Source: Macrostomum hystrix
Lineage: Eukaryota > Platyhelminthes > Macrostomidae
Length of the DNA stretch: 64,000 nt
NCBI GenBank assembly: GCA_950097015.1
Contig: CATNEN010000038.1
Span: forward strand, 34,868,501-34,932,500
Direction: 5' to 3'
Below are positions 11,701 to 20,873 of the stretch, piece by piece; position 1 is the first letter of the stretch, and the number at the start of each line of letters is the position of its first letter. The position numbers and the translations under genes were made by a program. The notes under the pieces are model-generated. The model made no database searches and was not told the DNA's origin. It saw nothing but the letters and a program-made list of their open reading frames with translations.

Positions 11701-14700
11701 GCCGGGCCCCTACGTCAATTGACAAAGAAGGGCCAGGTCTGGGAGTGGACGGATAAGCACACTGCGGCATTCGAAAGCATTAAAAAAGCAATAGGCGCCG
11801 CGGAAACGCTCGCCTTCTTCGACCGCAGGCGGCAAACCGAGCTCCTAGTGGACGCCTCCCCGGTCGGACTGGGCGCCATCCTCACGCAGAGGCAGCCGGA
11901 CGGCAGCAGCAGACCCGTGGCTTACGCCAGCAGAGCCCTTTCAGCAGTGGAACAGCGTTACGCGCAGATAGAGCGAGAAGCTCTGGCCATCAAATTCGGG
12001 TGCTTGAAGTTTGAACACTACCTAGCCGGAGACCCAGGCTTCACTGTAGTAACAGACCACCGACCACTCGTGCCGCTGTTCAAGCCTGGCTCTCGTCCAC
12101 CGCCACGAATCGAACGGATGGCATTGCGCATCCAGCACCTCCGCTTCCATCTGATTTACCGACCCGGGCCGACCAATCCAGCCGACCTGCTAAGCCGGCA
12201 GCCACTGCCAGAATCAAGGAGGAACGTTGGTGAAGAACTTGACACCGCCTTCGTCAACGCCGTGTCGGCCGGAGCTGTGCCAAAGGGCTTCAGCCTCGCT
12301 CAAGTGCGGGAAGCGTCGCGCACCGACAGCGGCATCCAGGCGGCGCTAAGCGCCATCCGAACCGGTAACTGGAATATCCGCGACCCGGCCCAGCGCTCCT
12401 ACAAGACCGTCAGCAACGAGCTCTCAGAGAGTGACGGCGTCCTGCTAAGGGGCGACCTCATCGTCATCCCGGAGACACTGCGCAGGCCTGTCCTCCAACT
12501 AGCGCACACCGGCCATCTAGGCGCTGACCGAACCCTGAAGCGGCTGCAAACGAAAGTCTGGTGGCCTCGCATGCGCAGCGACTGCGAGAGCTTTGTTCAG
12601 TGCTGCACGCTCTGCCAGGCCGCCTCCACTGGAGCGCGTCAAACGCCTCTTAAACCAACGCAGATCCCAGACGGTGCCTGGCTCACTCTAGGCATGGACT
12701 TCTACGGACCAGTACAGGGCCAGATGCTGCTAGTCATCACAGACCTCTACTCAAAATATCCAGAAGTCAGCTTCCTGAACTCATCGACAGCGGAGAGCGT
12801 GAGCCCGCACCTTCGCCGACTGTTCGGTAGATTCGGCGTCCCTATCGAGGTGGTCACTGACAACGGCCCGCCATTCAATTCAGCCGCTTTCCGCAGCTTC
12901 CTCACCACCTATGGCATTCGACATCGCCTTATCTGCCCGCTCCACCCTGAATCCAATGGAGCGACAGAGCGAGTCAACCGGAGCATTGGAAAAGTCATCC
13001 AGACGGCTGTGGCCGAAGGGCGTAACTGGAAGGAGGCCATCGAGGACTGGCTGCTGGCTTTCCGCACAACACCGCACCGAGCAACCGGCCGCGCACCCGC
13101 TGAACTCCTCATGGGCAGGAAGATGAACGATGGCATCCCGACCACTAAGCCGTCTCAGTCGGTCGAGGTGAATCATGAAGAAGTTCAAGACTGGCACCGG
13201 AATTACGTGCAAGATATGAAATCAAGATTCGATGACCGCAAGGCTGCCCAGGAGCACGGCATCATTGACGGCAGCAAAGTTCTACGAAAGCAGCAACCGC
13301 GCAACAAGCTTCAACTGCCTTTTGAGCCTTCTCCGTGGACTGTCAAGCTGGTCCAGGGAGACACGTGCGTCCTTCAACGCGGCGAACAATCGTGCATGCG
13401 ACACGTCACTCAACTGCGGCCCCTGATAGAGTCCGCCGGCCAGTCCGCCGGCCAGTCTGCCGGCCACTCTGCTGGTCAGTCCGCCGGCCAGTCTGCCGGC
13501 CACTCTGCTGGCCAGTCTGCCGGCCAGTCCGCCGGTCAGTCTGCCGGCCACTCTGCTGGTCAGTCCGCCGGCCAGTCTGCCGGCCACTCTGCTGGTCAGT
13601 CCGCCGGCCAGTCCGCCGGCCAGTCTGCCGGCCAGCCAACCGCTAACCCTAGCGATTGTGTCGCCACACGACAGCATCCCAGGGCTGCGCGTAGCAAAGT
13701 GCTTAGCTACAAACAATAACTCATTTTGCGTGCGGCCGTATTTTCTCAAATGAGTTGCTATGGACTGTCTTGCGTTCTATGGACTTTTTCCGCTAGATTG
13801 TTGCAACAATCCCTTGCTCTAAAGCTTTGCTTTTTTCTCTTTTATCCCCCGGCAATCTCTCTAGTTGGGGAGAAGTGTAGGCGCCAAGTGGGCGCGCGTT
13901 CATTTAGCCGTGTTAGCTGTAGGCCCTGAGTTATATCGTAGTGTGCGTGGAGTTGCGAGCGATTAATGTACATCTGCACCCATCGGCCGCACGTTGCATG
14001 TTCATCACCAAATATCAAATATAATCGATTGCTCAGAGCCTACTTCGCTTTAGGCTTTTTCGTCTACACAAATCATCTCTCGGCTCAGCACTCCTTACAG
14101 GTGGCAGAGCGGTTAACGCGTCTGCCTCTCGCACCAAGGTCCCGAGCTCGATTCAACGGCGAGGCCACAGTTAAATTGGGGCGCAGCCGCGGAGAGAAGG
14201 CTTGGGGACTTGTCGTGCGATTTTTACACCCTTGAGGGCCAATCTCCAAGGCACAGTGAGTGTACACTGCCTGACGATGAGAAAGTCAGGGCAGATGGAC
14301 ACACCTGTGTGAGCGTATGCCTGCGTACGTAGTCTGTGTGCGTGTGTGCTCAGGAGTCAGAAAAATGGGCAGAATTGCCTACTCGCTGACTGTGGGTCTA
14401 GTGTCACCAAGTGATGAGCCATTGCCCACAGTCCTCCTGCAATAATTATGATTATGATTATACATGAGCGGTGGACTTTAAGAGGGCCGTTTTTAACATG
14501 TAAAGTCGCTGTCAAATGCTATAAAGTTCTTAAAATAATATATCAAAAAGTTACTTTTCGAAAAAAATGCTTAACCACTTAAAACATGCACCGTGTATGA
14601 ACGTTTTACACATAGGGGTTAAGAGCTTGAATAAATGGCGAAGCCGTTGGGAAAACGGCAGGAGTAACTATGACCCAAATGTACGTCATGTAATTAGTAC

Positions 14701-17700
14701 GCGGCGTACCGGCAGGTAGTAGGACTCGCATTATCAGCAGCGCTAGACAAATCAGAGCCGACAGTGGCAGAACCCGCCTACGCCAGCTGCGCGCAGCGGC
14801 CGCAGTTTCAAACGGACTGGCGGAGCCGAGCTCCGGCTGGTAGTTTCCTAGAAACAGATCAATCGCATCCTGACGAAAGCCGTCGTAGAAATTGTTCTTG
14901 GCGTAACGGACTAGACTATTATAGCCGTCCATTAGGGCGCCGTATTTAGTTCGCTTGCCGGTGCGAGTGAAATCCGCTTTCAGCGCCCCGGTGCCAGTGT
15001 ACTGCTGGGCCAAAGTGTCCGCATTATCCGCCCACACATTCTTTAGAAAGCGTTCAACATCGTCAGATAGGCGAGCTTCACTAGACGAATCTAGCCAGCC
15101 TAGACTGCGGAATTGTTGCAGTAGGACTCGCCTAGCTAGCATGCCCTGGACTACGTTGGTTCGATCCAGACAGTCGATGCAGTTAACACGGAATACGGAC
15201 TTCTGCTGGAGAGCAACTGCGCCTGGGGTTTGGAAACAGATTGGAAGCGTAGGGAAGATTGTGATATCACTGTGATTGTGATTGGAAGATTGTGATATCA
15301 CTGTGATTGTGACTGGAAGATTGTGATATCACTGTGATTTTGATTGGAAGATTGTGATATCACTGTGATTGTGATTGGAAGATTGTGATATCACTGTGGT
15401 TGTGATTGGAAGATTGTGATATCACTGTGATAGTGATTAGAATATTGTGATATCACTGTGATAGTGATAAGAATATTGTGATATCACTGTGATTGTGATT
15501 AGAAGATTGTGATATCACTGTGGTTGTGATTGGAAGATTGTGATATCACTGTGATTGTGATTGGAAGATTGTGATATCACTGTGATTGTGATTGGAAGAT
15601 TGTGATATCACTGTGATTGTGATTGGAAGATTGTGATATCACTGTGATAGTAATTGGAAGATTGTGATATCAGTGATTGTGATTGGAAGATTGTGATATC
15701 ACTGTGATAGTGATTGGAAGATTGTGATATCACTGTGATAGTGATTAGAATATTGTGATATCACTGTGATAGTGATAAGAATATTGTGATATCACTGTGA
15801 TTGTGATTAGAAGATTGTGATATCACTGTGGTTGTGATTGGAAGATTGTGATATCACTGTGATTGTGATTGGAAGATTGTGATATCACTGTGATTGTGAT
15901 TGGAAGATTGTGATATCACTGTGATTGTGATTGGAAGATTGTGATATCACTGTGATAGTAATTGGAAGATTGTGATATCAGTGATTGTGATTGGAAGATT
16001 GTGATATCACTGTGATAGTGATTGGAAGATTGTGATATCAGTGATTGTGATATCACTGTGATAGTGATTGGAAGATTGTGATATCACTGTGATTGTGATT
16101 GGAAGATTGTGATATCACTGTGATTGTCATTTTTACAGTGAGAATTCGTCTGAAATAAGGAAAAAATCCAGGGATAATTAAATTCCCAATCTGGTACCGT
16201 CGGCTCCAATGTGAAAATATCCCATAGCCCGATGATCCGCATCGGTGCGATCCATCAGCAGGGACAGTCGGTCCCAGCGCATACGGCTGCACTCTCGATG
16301 AAAGTCAAAGTGTTCGTATCGAACCTCGGCAGCACCCAGCACCTCGGGCTGCCCGCAGGCCCGGCCAAAGCTAGAGCACAGCTCAAGCTCGACACCTTTG
16401 CCGTCTAACAAGTTGATGACTATCTGCTTGCCGTACTTGTGCGTAAACACCTGTGCGTGAAGTGAAACATTTAGCAATGAGAACTGACTACTAAGAACAA
16501 GCGGCGAACACAACTGTTTGTCAGCAGCAGATAAGAATCCAGCAAGTAGCTGACAAGAGTCATCTAGTAGCTGACAAGAGTCATCTAGTAGCTCACAAGA
16601 GTCATCTAATAGCTCACAAGAGTCATCTAGTAGCTGACAAGAGTCATCTAGTAGCTGACAAGAGTCATCTAGTAGCTGACAAGAGTCATCTAGTAGCTGA
16701 CAAGAGTCATCTAGTAGCTGACAAGAGTCATCTAGTAGCTGACAAGAGTCATCTAGTAGCTGACAAGAGTCATCTAGTAGCTGACAAGAGTCATCTAGTA
16801 GCTGACAAGAGTCATCTAGTAGCTGACAAGAGTCATCTAGTAGCTGACAAGAGTCATCTAGTAGCTGACAAGAGTCATCTAGTAGCTGACAAGAGTCATC
16901 TAGTAGCTGACAAGAGTCATCTAGTAGCTGACAAGAGTCATCTAGTAGCTGACAAGAGTCATCTAGTAGCTGACAAGAGTCATCTAGTAGCTGACAAGAG
17001 TCATCTAGTAGCTCACAAGAGTCATCTAGTAGCTGACAAGAGTCATCTAGTAGCTGACAAGAGTCATCTAGTAGCTGACAAGAGTCATCTAGTAGCTGAC
17101 AAGAGTCATCTAGTAGCTGACAAGAGTCATCTAGTAGCTGACATTATACTGGGAGACAAGGCTGTCAACTCTCTCATTGCTGCCAAAAGAACTTACCTGA
17201 TCATTGAAATGAGCTGAGATCACAGCGGCCTGTTGCTGCGCATTGCTAGCTAATTCTGGCTTAGGTTTGTACTTCAAATTCGGATATTGCGACCAACTAA
17301 GCGGCACTGAGCCGCGCGTCACAACGAAGCTGAACTTTTGACCCTGGGCCTGCATCAGCTGTTCGGTTTCTACGAAATTGGCCACGCAGCCGAATTCGTC
17401 CGCGCCGCGCATGTAGAAACGGACGCCGGCGCGAAATCGAGAGCGCCGGGATATCAGGGCGTAATCAAAGGCCCTGTCCTGCATGAAAGGTAGTTGGGGT
17501 GAAGTGGGAGATTTCTACTGCCTTTCCAGCCAAATTATAAAGAATGGTACAATTCACAGCAAAGAAACAGACTGGCTGACAGCAAACAGACAGTAGGGTT
17601 GACAGCAAACAGACTGGCTGACAGCAAACAGACAGTAGGGTTGACAGCAAACATACAGCAGGGTTGACAGCAAACATACAGCAGGGTTGACAGCAAACAT

Positions 17701-20700
17701 ACAGCAGGGTTGACAGCAAACATACAGCAGGGTTGACAGCAAACATACAGTAGGGTTGACAGCAAACATACAGCAGGGTTGACAGCAAACATACAGCAGG
17801 GTTGACAGCAAACATACAGTAGGGTTGAGAGCAGACAGTAGGGTTGACAGCAAACAGAAAATATGGTCGACAGCAAACAGAAAGTATGGTTGCCAGCGAA
17901 CAGAGAGTAGGGTTGACTGCAAACAGACAGAATGGTTGACAGCGAACAGACAGAAGGGTTGACAGCAAACAGAAAATATGGTCGACAGCAAACAGAAAGT
18001 ATGGTTGACAGCGAACAGACAGTAGGGTTGACAGCAAACAGACAGAAGGGTTGACAGCGAACAGACAGTAGGGTTGACAGCAAACAGAAAATATGGTTGA
18101 CAGCAAACAGACAGCAGGGTTGACAGCGAACAGACAGCAGGGTTGACAGCGAACAGACAGTAGGGTTGACAGCGAACAGACAGTAGGGTTGACTGCAAAC
18201 AGACAGTAGGGTTGACAGCAAACAGACAGCAGGGTTGACAGCAAACAGACAGCAGGGTTGACAGCAAACAGACAGCAGGGTTGACAGCAAACACACAGTA
18301 GGGTTGAAACCAACTCTTTACCCGATAGACGGAGCTCCAAATGCTAACAAAGCCGTGCATAATGGGCAGAGCGAACCGGGAGAATCCTCTTAGATCGGCC
18401 AGTAATTGATGATTCCACACGAATCTTTCGTCGGCCCGTTCAGCTAGGGCCAGGCCGCGAAATTCCGGACTAGTATCGGCTAGGCGCTGGGCAGAGTGGG
18501 TCATGTCTAAAGAGTACGAATAATAGTAACTAGGCGTGCTCAGAACCTCTCGCATCATAGCCAGGTAGGTTTCATAGTCTGATAGTTGCTGGCCAGTCAT
18601 ATTAGCCGGTTGGCGCTGTTGAAATGGCAGTAAATCGGTGTCGCCAACTCGCCAGACATAGTGGCCCCACAGATTGCCAACTAGAATCCGAGAGCGCACC
18701 GTTAATAGGAGTGGCCCAGCTGGGGCTGGCAGGCGAAGCACGCCCCACAGGCCATAGACAGTTGTGGGCTGGGCGCCGGATGCGGCGGCCAATGATACAA
18801 TAGAACGGTCAGCTGGGCGAATTGGGAATAAATTGAATTAAAACTTCTACATAATTTTTTAAAATTACAATTAAAACTCACTAGTGATTGATATGTCTGT
18901 TGTCTGCCTGTCAATAACAAGAATTTCCTGTCCATCTGTGGGCTGCACAATGAACTTCTCTGGCGTGGAATATCTAAAAAGAAATTTTTAATAGCAAATA
19001 ACATGTTAATCGATATTTTTATTTTCGTTATAAAAGGGGGTCGTAGCCTAGTGGATAGAGAGTTGGACCTAGAACTTAAAGGTTGGGGGTTCGATTCCCT
19101 ACTCCACTGGTAGTTTTTTTCCTTTAGCAAGACACTTAAATCTGCTTTGCTTCAGCTCACCCAGCTGTAAAATGAGTACCAGGAATTTGAGCATGAGTGT
19201 GGGTAGGGTGATGAGGGTAATTGAGGGTGAGTGTGGCATCCCTCAGTTCATGGACTGAACAACTGTATGGAACCTTCAGATGTGCTGCACAATAGTTTTG
19301 CTGTCAGCTGCTTATCTAACCCAATTGGGGCAGGTATATTTCATTATTACTATTATTCTGTTATTATTTGGTTCTAATAGCAACAAAAAAAATTTAGGAC
19401 CTGCACTATGCATGTAGAATATTTTTTATGCATGAATGCAGCACAAATTAGAAGACTATATATACTCTGAACATTGCATTTAATATATATAATATTTTAT
19501 ATAGCATACGATAACTTATAGATATATAAAGGATGCCTATTTTAACTAATGACTAGTTGCTTCAACTACACCAACAAGAGTTTTAATAAAAGTAGCAAAT
19601 GACTGAAAGAAAAAATCTAATTGCCATCTCAATGTACATTTTTTAAAGTGAAATTAGCCTAGCAACATCAACTAAGTACAATCACCTAGACATTGTAATA
19701 TCTAGGTGAAATTATACATGAAATTAGCCCAGGTTAAGGTTTAAAAAATAGGTTGCTTGTGATATATTACTATGCTAGTTGGCAAATAGCAAACAAACCA
19801 ATTTAGCCTAACTTTATTTATTTGAAATTCATTTTCATCTAGAAAATATGTTATGAAGATTTTTTAACTTATTTAAAGTCAAATTGGGTTTGTGTTTATT
19901 GTACAACTTTCTGTATATACTTTAGGGGCCACCATTTTGTTACTAAGCTATTTTTTCAGTGTCAAAGTGGAAAACCAGCTTTAAAAGTTATCAATAAAAG
20001 TATTTGGCAATATTTATGTGGACTTAGTCCTAGCAATTAATTAAAATACAACAATCAAGTGCAATAACTTTAAAGCAAGACCAGGTAGCACAAAAAGTAT
20101 AAACATAACAAAGCCAATAGGCCTAGTATAGGCTAATTGCAGGTGATACAGTGATATAATTATGGTATATAAGTCTTTAATGTTGGTATCCTTTGGTCCA
20201 TTCAATGCCTCTCTCTTTTAATTAAACAAGGTAATAAGCAAGAAGCTTAATTGACAAAAGACTGTGGTAAAAAATTGTGCTTACTAATATGCCAAAAGTG
20301 TATAGAAAATTGTGTACAATAAGTCAGGCTAAATACATACAATGATTGATAGATGTGTGGCTAGCAATATTTGGTTGAAAAAACTAGTTCATAAGAACTA
20401 GTTTCTGCACAGTTCATAAGAAAATTAAAGCAAAAAGCTAAACAAAATAATTTTAATAGGCTAGATATTTCATATAGTGACTAGAATTTTTGGATTGATT
20501 TTTGGCTTTTCTTAGGCTCTATACAAAAGAAAGCAGCCTAATTAGAGCCAGCTTGCTTGATATCATAGAAGACAAATAAAATGGTTAGATGACAATGCTA
20601 ATGCAGCAATTCAATCATAGTAGGCCCCTAGTGGTAGGCCTATGTTCAACTTGTTAAAATTGTATTTTCCTATAATATTAACTCATTAAGCTCCTGTATG

Positions 20701-20873
20701 AGCCTAAGAAAAATCAATAAAAAATCTATATACATTAGACAAATGATGTTTTGTTTGATGTTTACAGGTCAATTGTTAAATGTGGATCGAACAAGGAATA
20801 CTCGAGTCTGTGAACGCAACATTAGTAATAGTTAGCAAAATATGGCTTACAATTGAAGCTGCTCGTAAATCAT
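8772..20873 (-). CDS. SACM1L: Sac1 phosphatidylinositol-4-phosphate phosphatase
   Basis: Seven coding exons: 20873-20851, 18973-18882, 18812-18322, 17478-17197, 16450-16198, 15222-14710, 8923-8772. All phases close, giving 601 aa (human 587). The enzyme is an integral ER/Golgi phosphatase that removes the 4-phosphate of PI4P. Evidence: the tiny first exon MIYEQLQL matches the Sac1 N-terminus. Then YSTPEKFIVQP; TSPEFRGLALAERADERFVW; FALPIMHGF; ALISRRSRFRAGVRFYMRG; FDFHRECSRMRWDRLS; and the catalytic CX5R loop in NCIDCLDRTN. WADNADTLAQQYTGTGALK and the DGFRQDAIDLFLGNY block follow. Two C-terminal membrane segments are split between the last two exons (LPLSALICLALLIM and LLFLSLLVLSIYAIL). The tail EFVDRPKL corresponds to the vertebrate DFVDAPRL, and the last residues KKQQ are a lysine-rich cytosolic tail. 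Introns carry three minisatellites and, in the last one, a SINE and an LTR retrotransposon. Confidence 0.95.
8970..9252 (-). mobile_element. SINE family 1 (copy B)
   Basis: In the last SACM1L intron. The tRNA-like head is at the 9252 end, with the body and a tail of TAA/TAG trinucleotides at 8980-9040 (a microsatellite on its 3' end). Part of the central body is replaced or diverged. Confidence 0.8.
9315..9538 (+). repeat. 5' LTR
   Basis: 224 bp, from TGTAGGCGCC to CTCCTTACA. Identical by eye to 13876-14099. Confidence 0.95.
9541..13719 (+). CDS. Gag-Pol polyprotein of the Ty3/gypsy element
   Basis: One uninterrupted frame, open from just after a stop at 9490 to 13719. Gag core: WASRFEDFIDASG, and RYQFRLSTQAAGESIDAWYA. 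Two zinc knuckles start near 10243 (CYRCGEKGHATC, then CRNCGKPNH). The aspartic protease motif DSGAS is at 10525. In RT the catalytic box at 11401-11418 reads WAHDDV. RNase H has LLVDASPVGLGAIL. The integrase has an HTGH...CCTLC zinc finger and a DD35E triad (Asp 12697, Asp 12859, Glu 12967). The tail is 17 tandem SAG-containing tetrapeptides (13429-13635). There is no in-frame ATG before the zinc-knuckle region, so the start is unknown: non-AUG initiation or a lost ATG. No chromodomain and no env-like frame are seen. Confidence 0.93.
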   Translation, partial: GIASRLPRGKKITANFLSLPPPEPFAISADPHNAGKRWNQWASRFEDFIDASGITNEKQRCKLLSYTAGKEIADIIRENADLTAKAQAGELTLSHTLDALKSHFNARKNVVFARYQFRLSTQAAGESIDAWYARLRTAAEPCEFENLKDSLIRDQLVATCSSDKLRRRLLQEANISLDEALRKARAFEAADEQATEMEKSETHVASVAHGDKVKPDRRGATLTSSRSGDQKQLTCYRCGEKGHATCDAAKGKICRNCGKPNHLALACRQPRQMHSNRTQQQRISTNAVFSSADGSTEEDVFALYDGGDYPADVSLSVQVANRQLPMMIDSGASCSIMSLKTFRTLNLPDLRPTRTEVRAYGVPTPLKIAGVAELHIKVGAAKTTATFHIMDGDGLTILGRQPAFKLGVLKIQRPQISDAQEISAVSDTPSQQSNDPQLDAILHRHKEAFNGIGCIKGVEVKVQLSENAIPVCQAPSRVAAHLKEAVVNELRALEKQDIIEAVKGPSAWVSRMVVVPKTDGGVRICQDLRDLNAFVIPEKQQIPTLEEITEEMANAKIFSELDIRKAFYQIPVHEDSRHYFTFSTPLGLMRLKRLSMGFTNASEILQRIMLGILSDIEGVRWAHDDVVIYASDLKQHHKRLDACLQRLREYGITLNRDKCRFSRPSIEFLGMRLTARGMEPAAEKIEAMQSFRQPENVSDVRSFLGTANFLSKFVPNFAHLAGPLRQLTKKGQVWEWTDKHTAAFESIKKAIGAAETLAFFDRRRQTELLVDASPVGLGAILTQRQPDGSSRPVAYASRALSAVEQRYAQIEREALAIKFGCLKFEHYLAGDPGFTVVTDHRPLVPLFKPGSRPPPRIERMALRIQHLRFHLIYRPGPTNPADLLSRQPLPESRRNVGEELDTAFVNAVSAGAVPKGFSLAQVREASRTDSGIQAALSAIRTGNWNIRDPAQRSYKTVSNELSESDGVLLRGDLIVIPETLRRPVLQLAHTGHLGADRTLKRLQTKVWWPRMRSDCESFVQCCTLCQAASTGARQTPLKPTQIPDGAWLTLGMDFYGPVQGQMLLVITDLYSKYPEVSFLNSSTAESVSPHLRRLFGRFGVPIEVVTDNGPPFNSAAFRSFLTTYGIRHRLICPLHPESNGATERVNRSIGKVIQTAVAEGRNWKEAIEDWLLAFRTTPHRATGRAPAELLMGRKMNDGIPTTKPSQSVEVNHEEVQDWHRNYVQDMKSRFDDRKAAQEHGIIDGSKVLRKQQPRNKLQLPFEPSPWTVKLVQGDTCVLQRGEQSCMRHVTQLRPLIESAGQSAGQSAGHSAGQSAGQSAGHSAGQSAGQSAGQSAGHSAGQSAGQSAGHSAGQSAGQSAGQSAGQPTANPSDCVATRQHPRAARSKVLSYKQ
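13876..14099 (+). repeat. 3' LTR
   Basis: 224 bp, directly after the polypurine tract. Followed by the GGTGG target duplication. Confidence 0.95.
14100..14465 (+). mobile_element. SINE family 1 (copy C), split by the retrotransposon
   Basis: Longest copy. Box A-like TGGCAGAGCGGTTAACGCG, box B-like CTCGATTCAACG, the body with the CTGACGATGAGAAAGTCAGG block, a GTGTGCTCAGGAGTCA block, and a GATTATGATTATA tail. Its first bases lie at or before 9314, on the far side of the retrotransposon. Confidence 0.88.
15240..16130. repeat. 31-bp minisatellite in SACM1L intron
   Basis: About 29 units of GGAAGATTGTGATATCACTG plus TGATTGTGATT. Each unit contains the perfect palindrome GTGATATCAC. Blocks of variants repeat in the same order (15420-15660 resembles 15720-15960), indicating higher-order duplication. 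Confidence 0.95.
16543..17141. repeat. 21-bp minisatellite in SACM1L intron
   Basis: About 28 near-identical units of AGCTGACAAGAGTCATCTAG plus T. Rare GAC/CAC variants occur only near the two ends and at one internal site. Confidence 0.95.
17571..18304. repeat. 23-bp minisatellite in SACM1L intron
   Basis: About 32 units of GGTTGACAGCAAACAGACAG plus CAG or TAG. The long Cys-rich minus-strand frames here (LLSVCCQP repeats) are by-products of the repeat, not protein. Confidence 0.95.
19035..19350 (+). mobile_element. tRNA-derived SINE, family 2
   Basis: In SACM1L intron 1. Box A-like TAGCCTAGTGG and box B GGTTCGATTCC, spaced as in a tRNA, then a unique body and a TTATTACTATTATTCTGTTA tail. 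A related, reverse-oriented fragment opens the window (1-60), and another lies at about 30750-30885. Confidence 0.75.

Larger units (their letters stand above)
9315..14099 (+). mobile_element. Ty3/gypsy LTR retrotransposon
   Basis: Complete element with two 224-bp LTRs (9315-9538 and 13876-14099) that I read as identical, each starting TGTAGG and ending TTACA. The target-site duplication is 5 bp, GGTGG, at 9310-9314 and 14100-14104. The polypurine tract GGGGAGAAG lies at 13867-13875. A candidate primer site starts with TGG at 9540. One long gag-pol frame fills the interior in the order protease, RT, RNase H, integrase, which defines Ty3/gypsy. The element sits in the last intron of SACM1L, antisense to it, and interrupts the head of SINE copy C. 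Identical LTRs imply a recent insertion. Confidence 0.95.

Noticed and set aside
16543-17141. CRISPR-like regular repeat
   Set aside because: Repeat units are contiguous with no variable spacers; the context is an intron of an animal gene.
17465-18792. 412-codon minus-strand frame read as one protein
   Set aside because: The N-terminal third is SACM1L exon 3. The Cys-rich remainder is the 23-bp intronic minisatellite read past the donor at 18321.
19035-19110. Functional tRNA gene
   Set aside because: Boxes A and B are good, but I could not fold a proper acceptor stem, and the sequence continues into a SINE body with a repeat tail.
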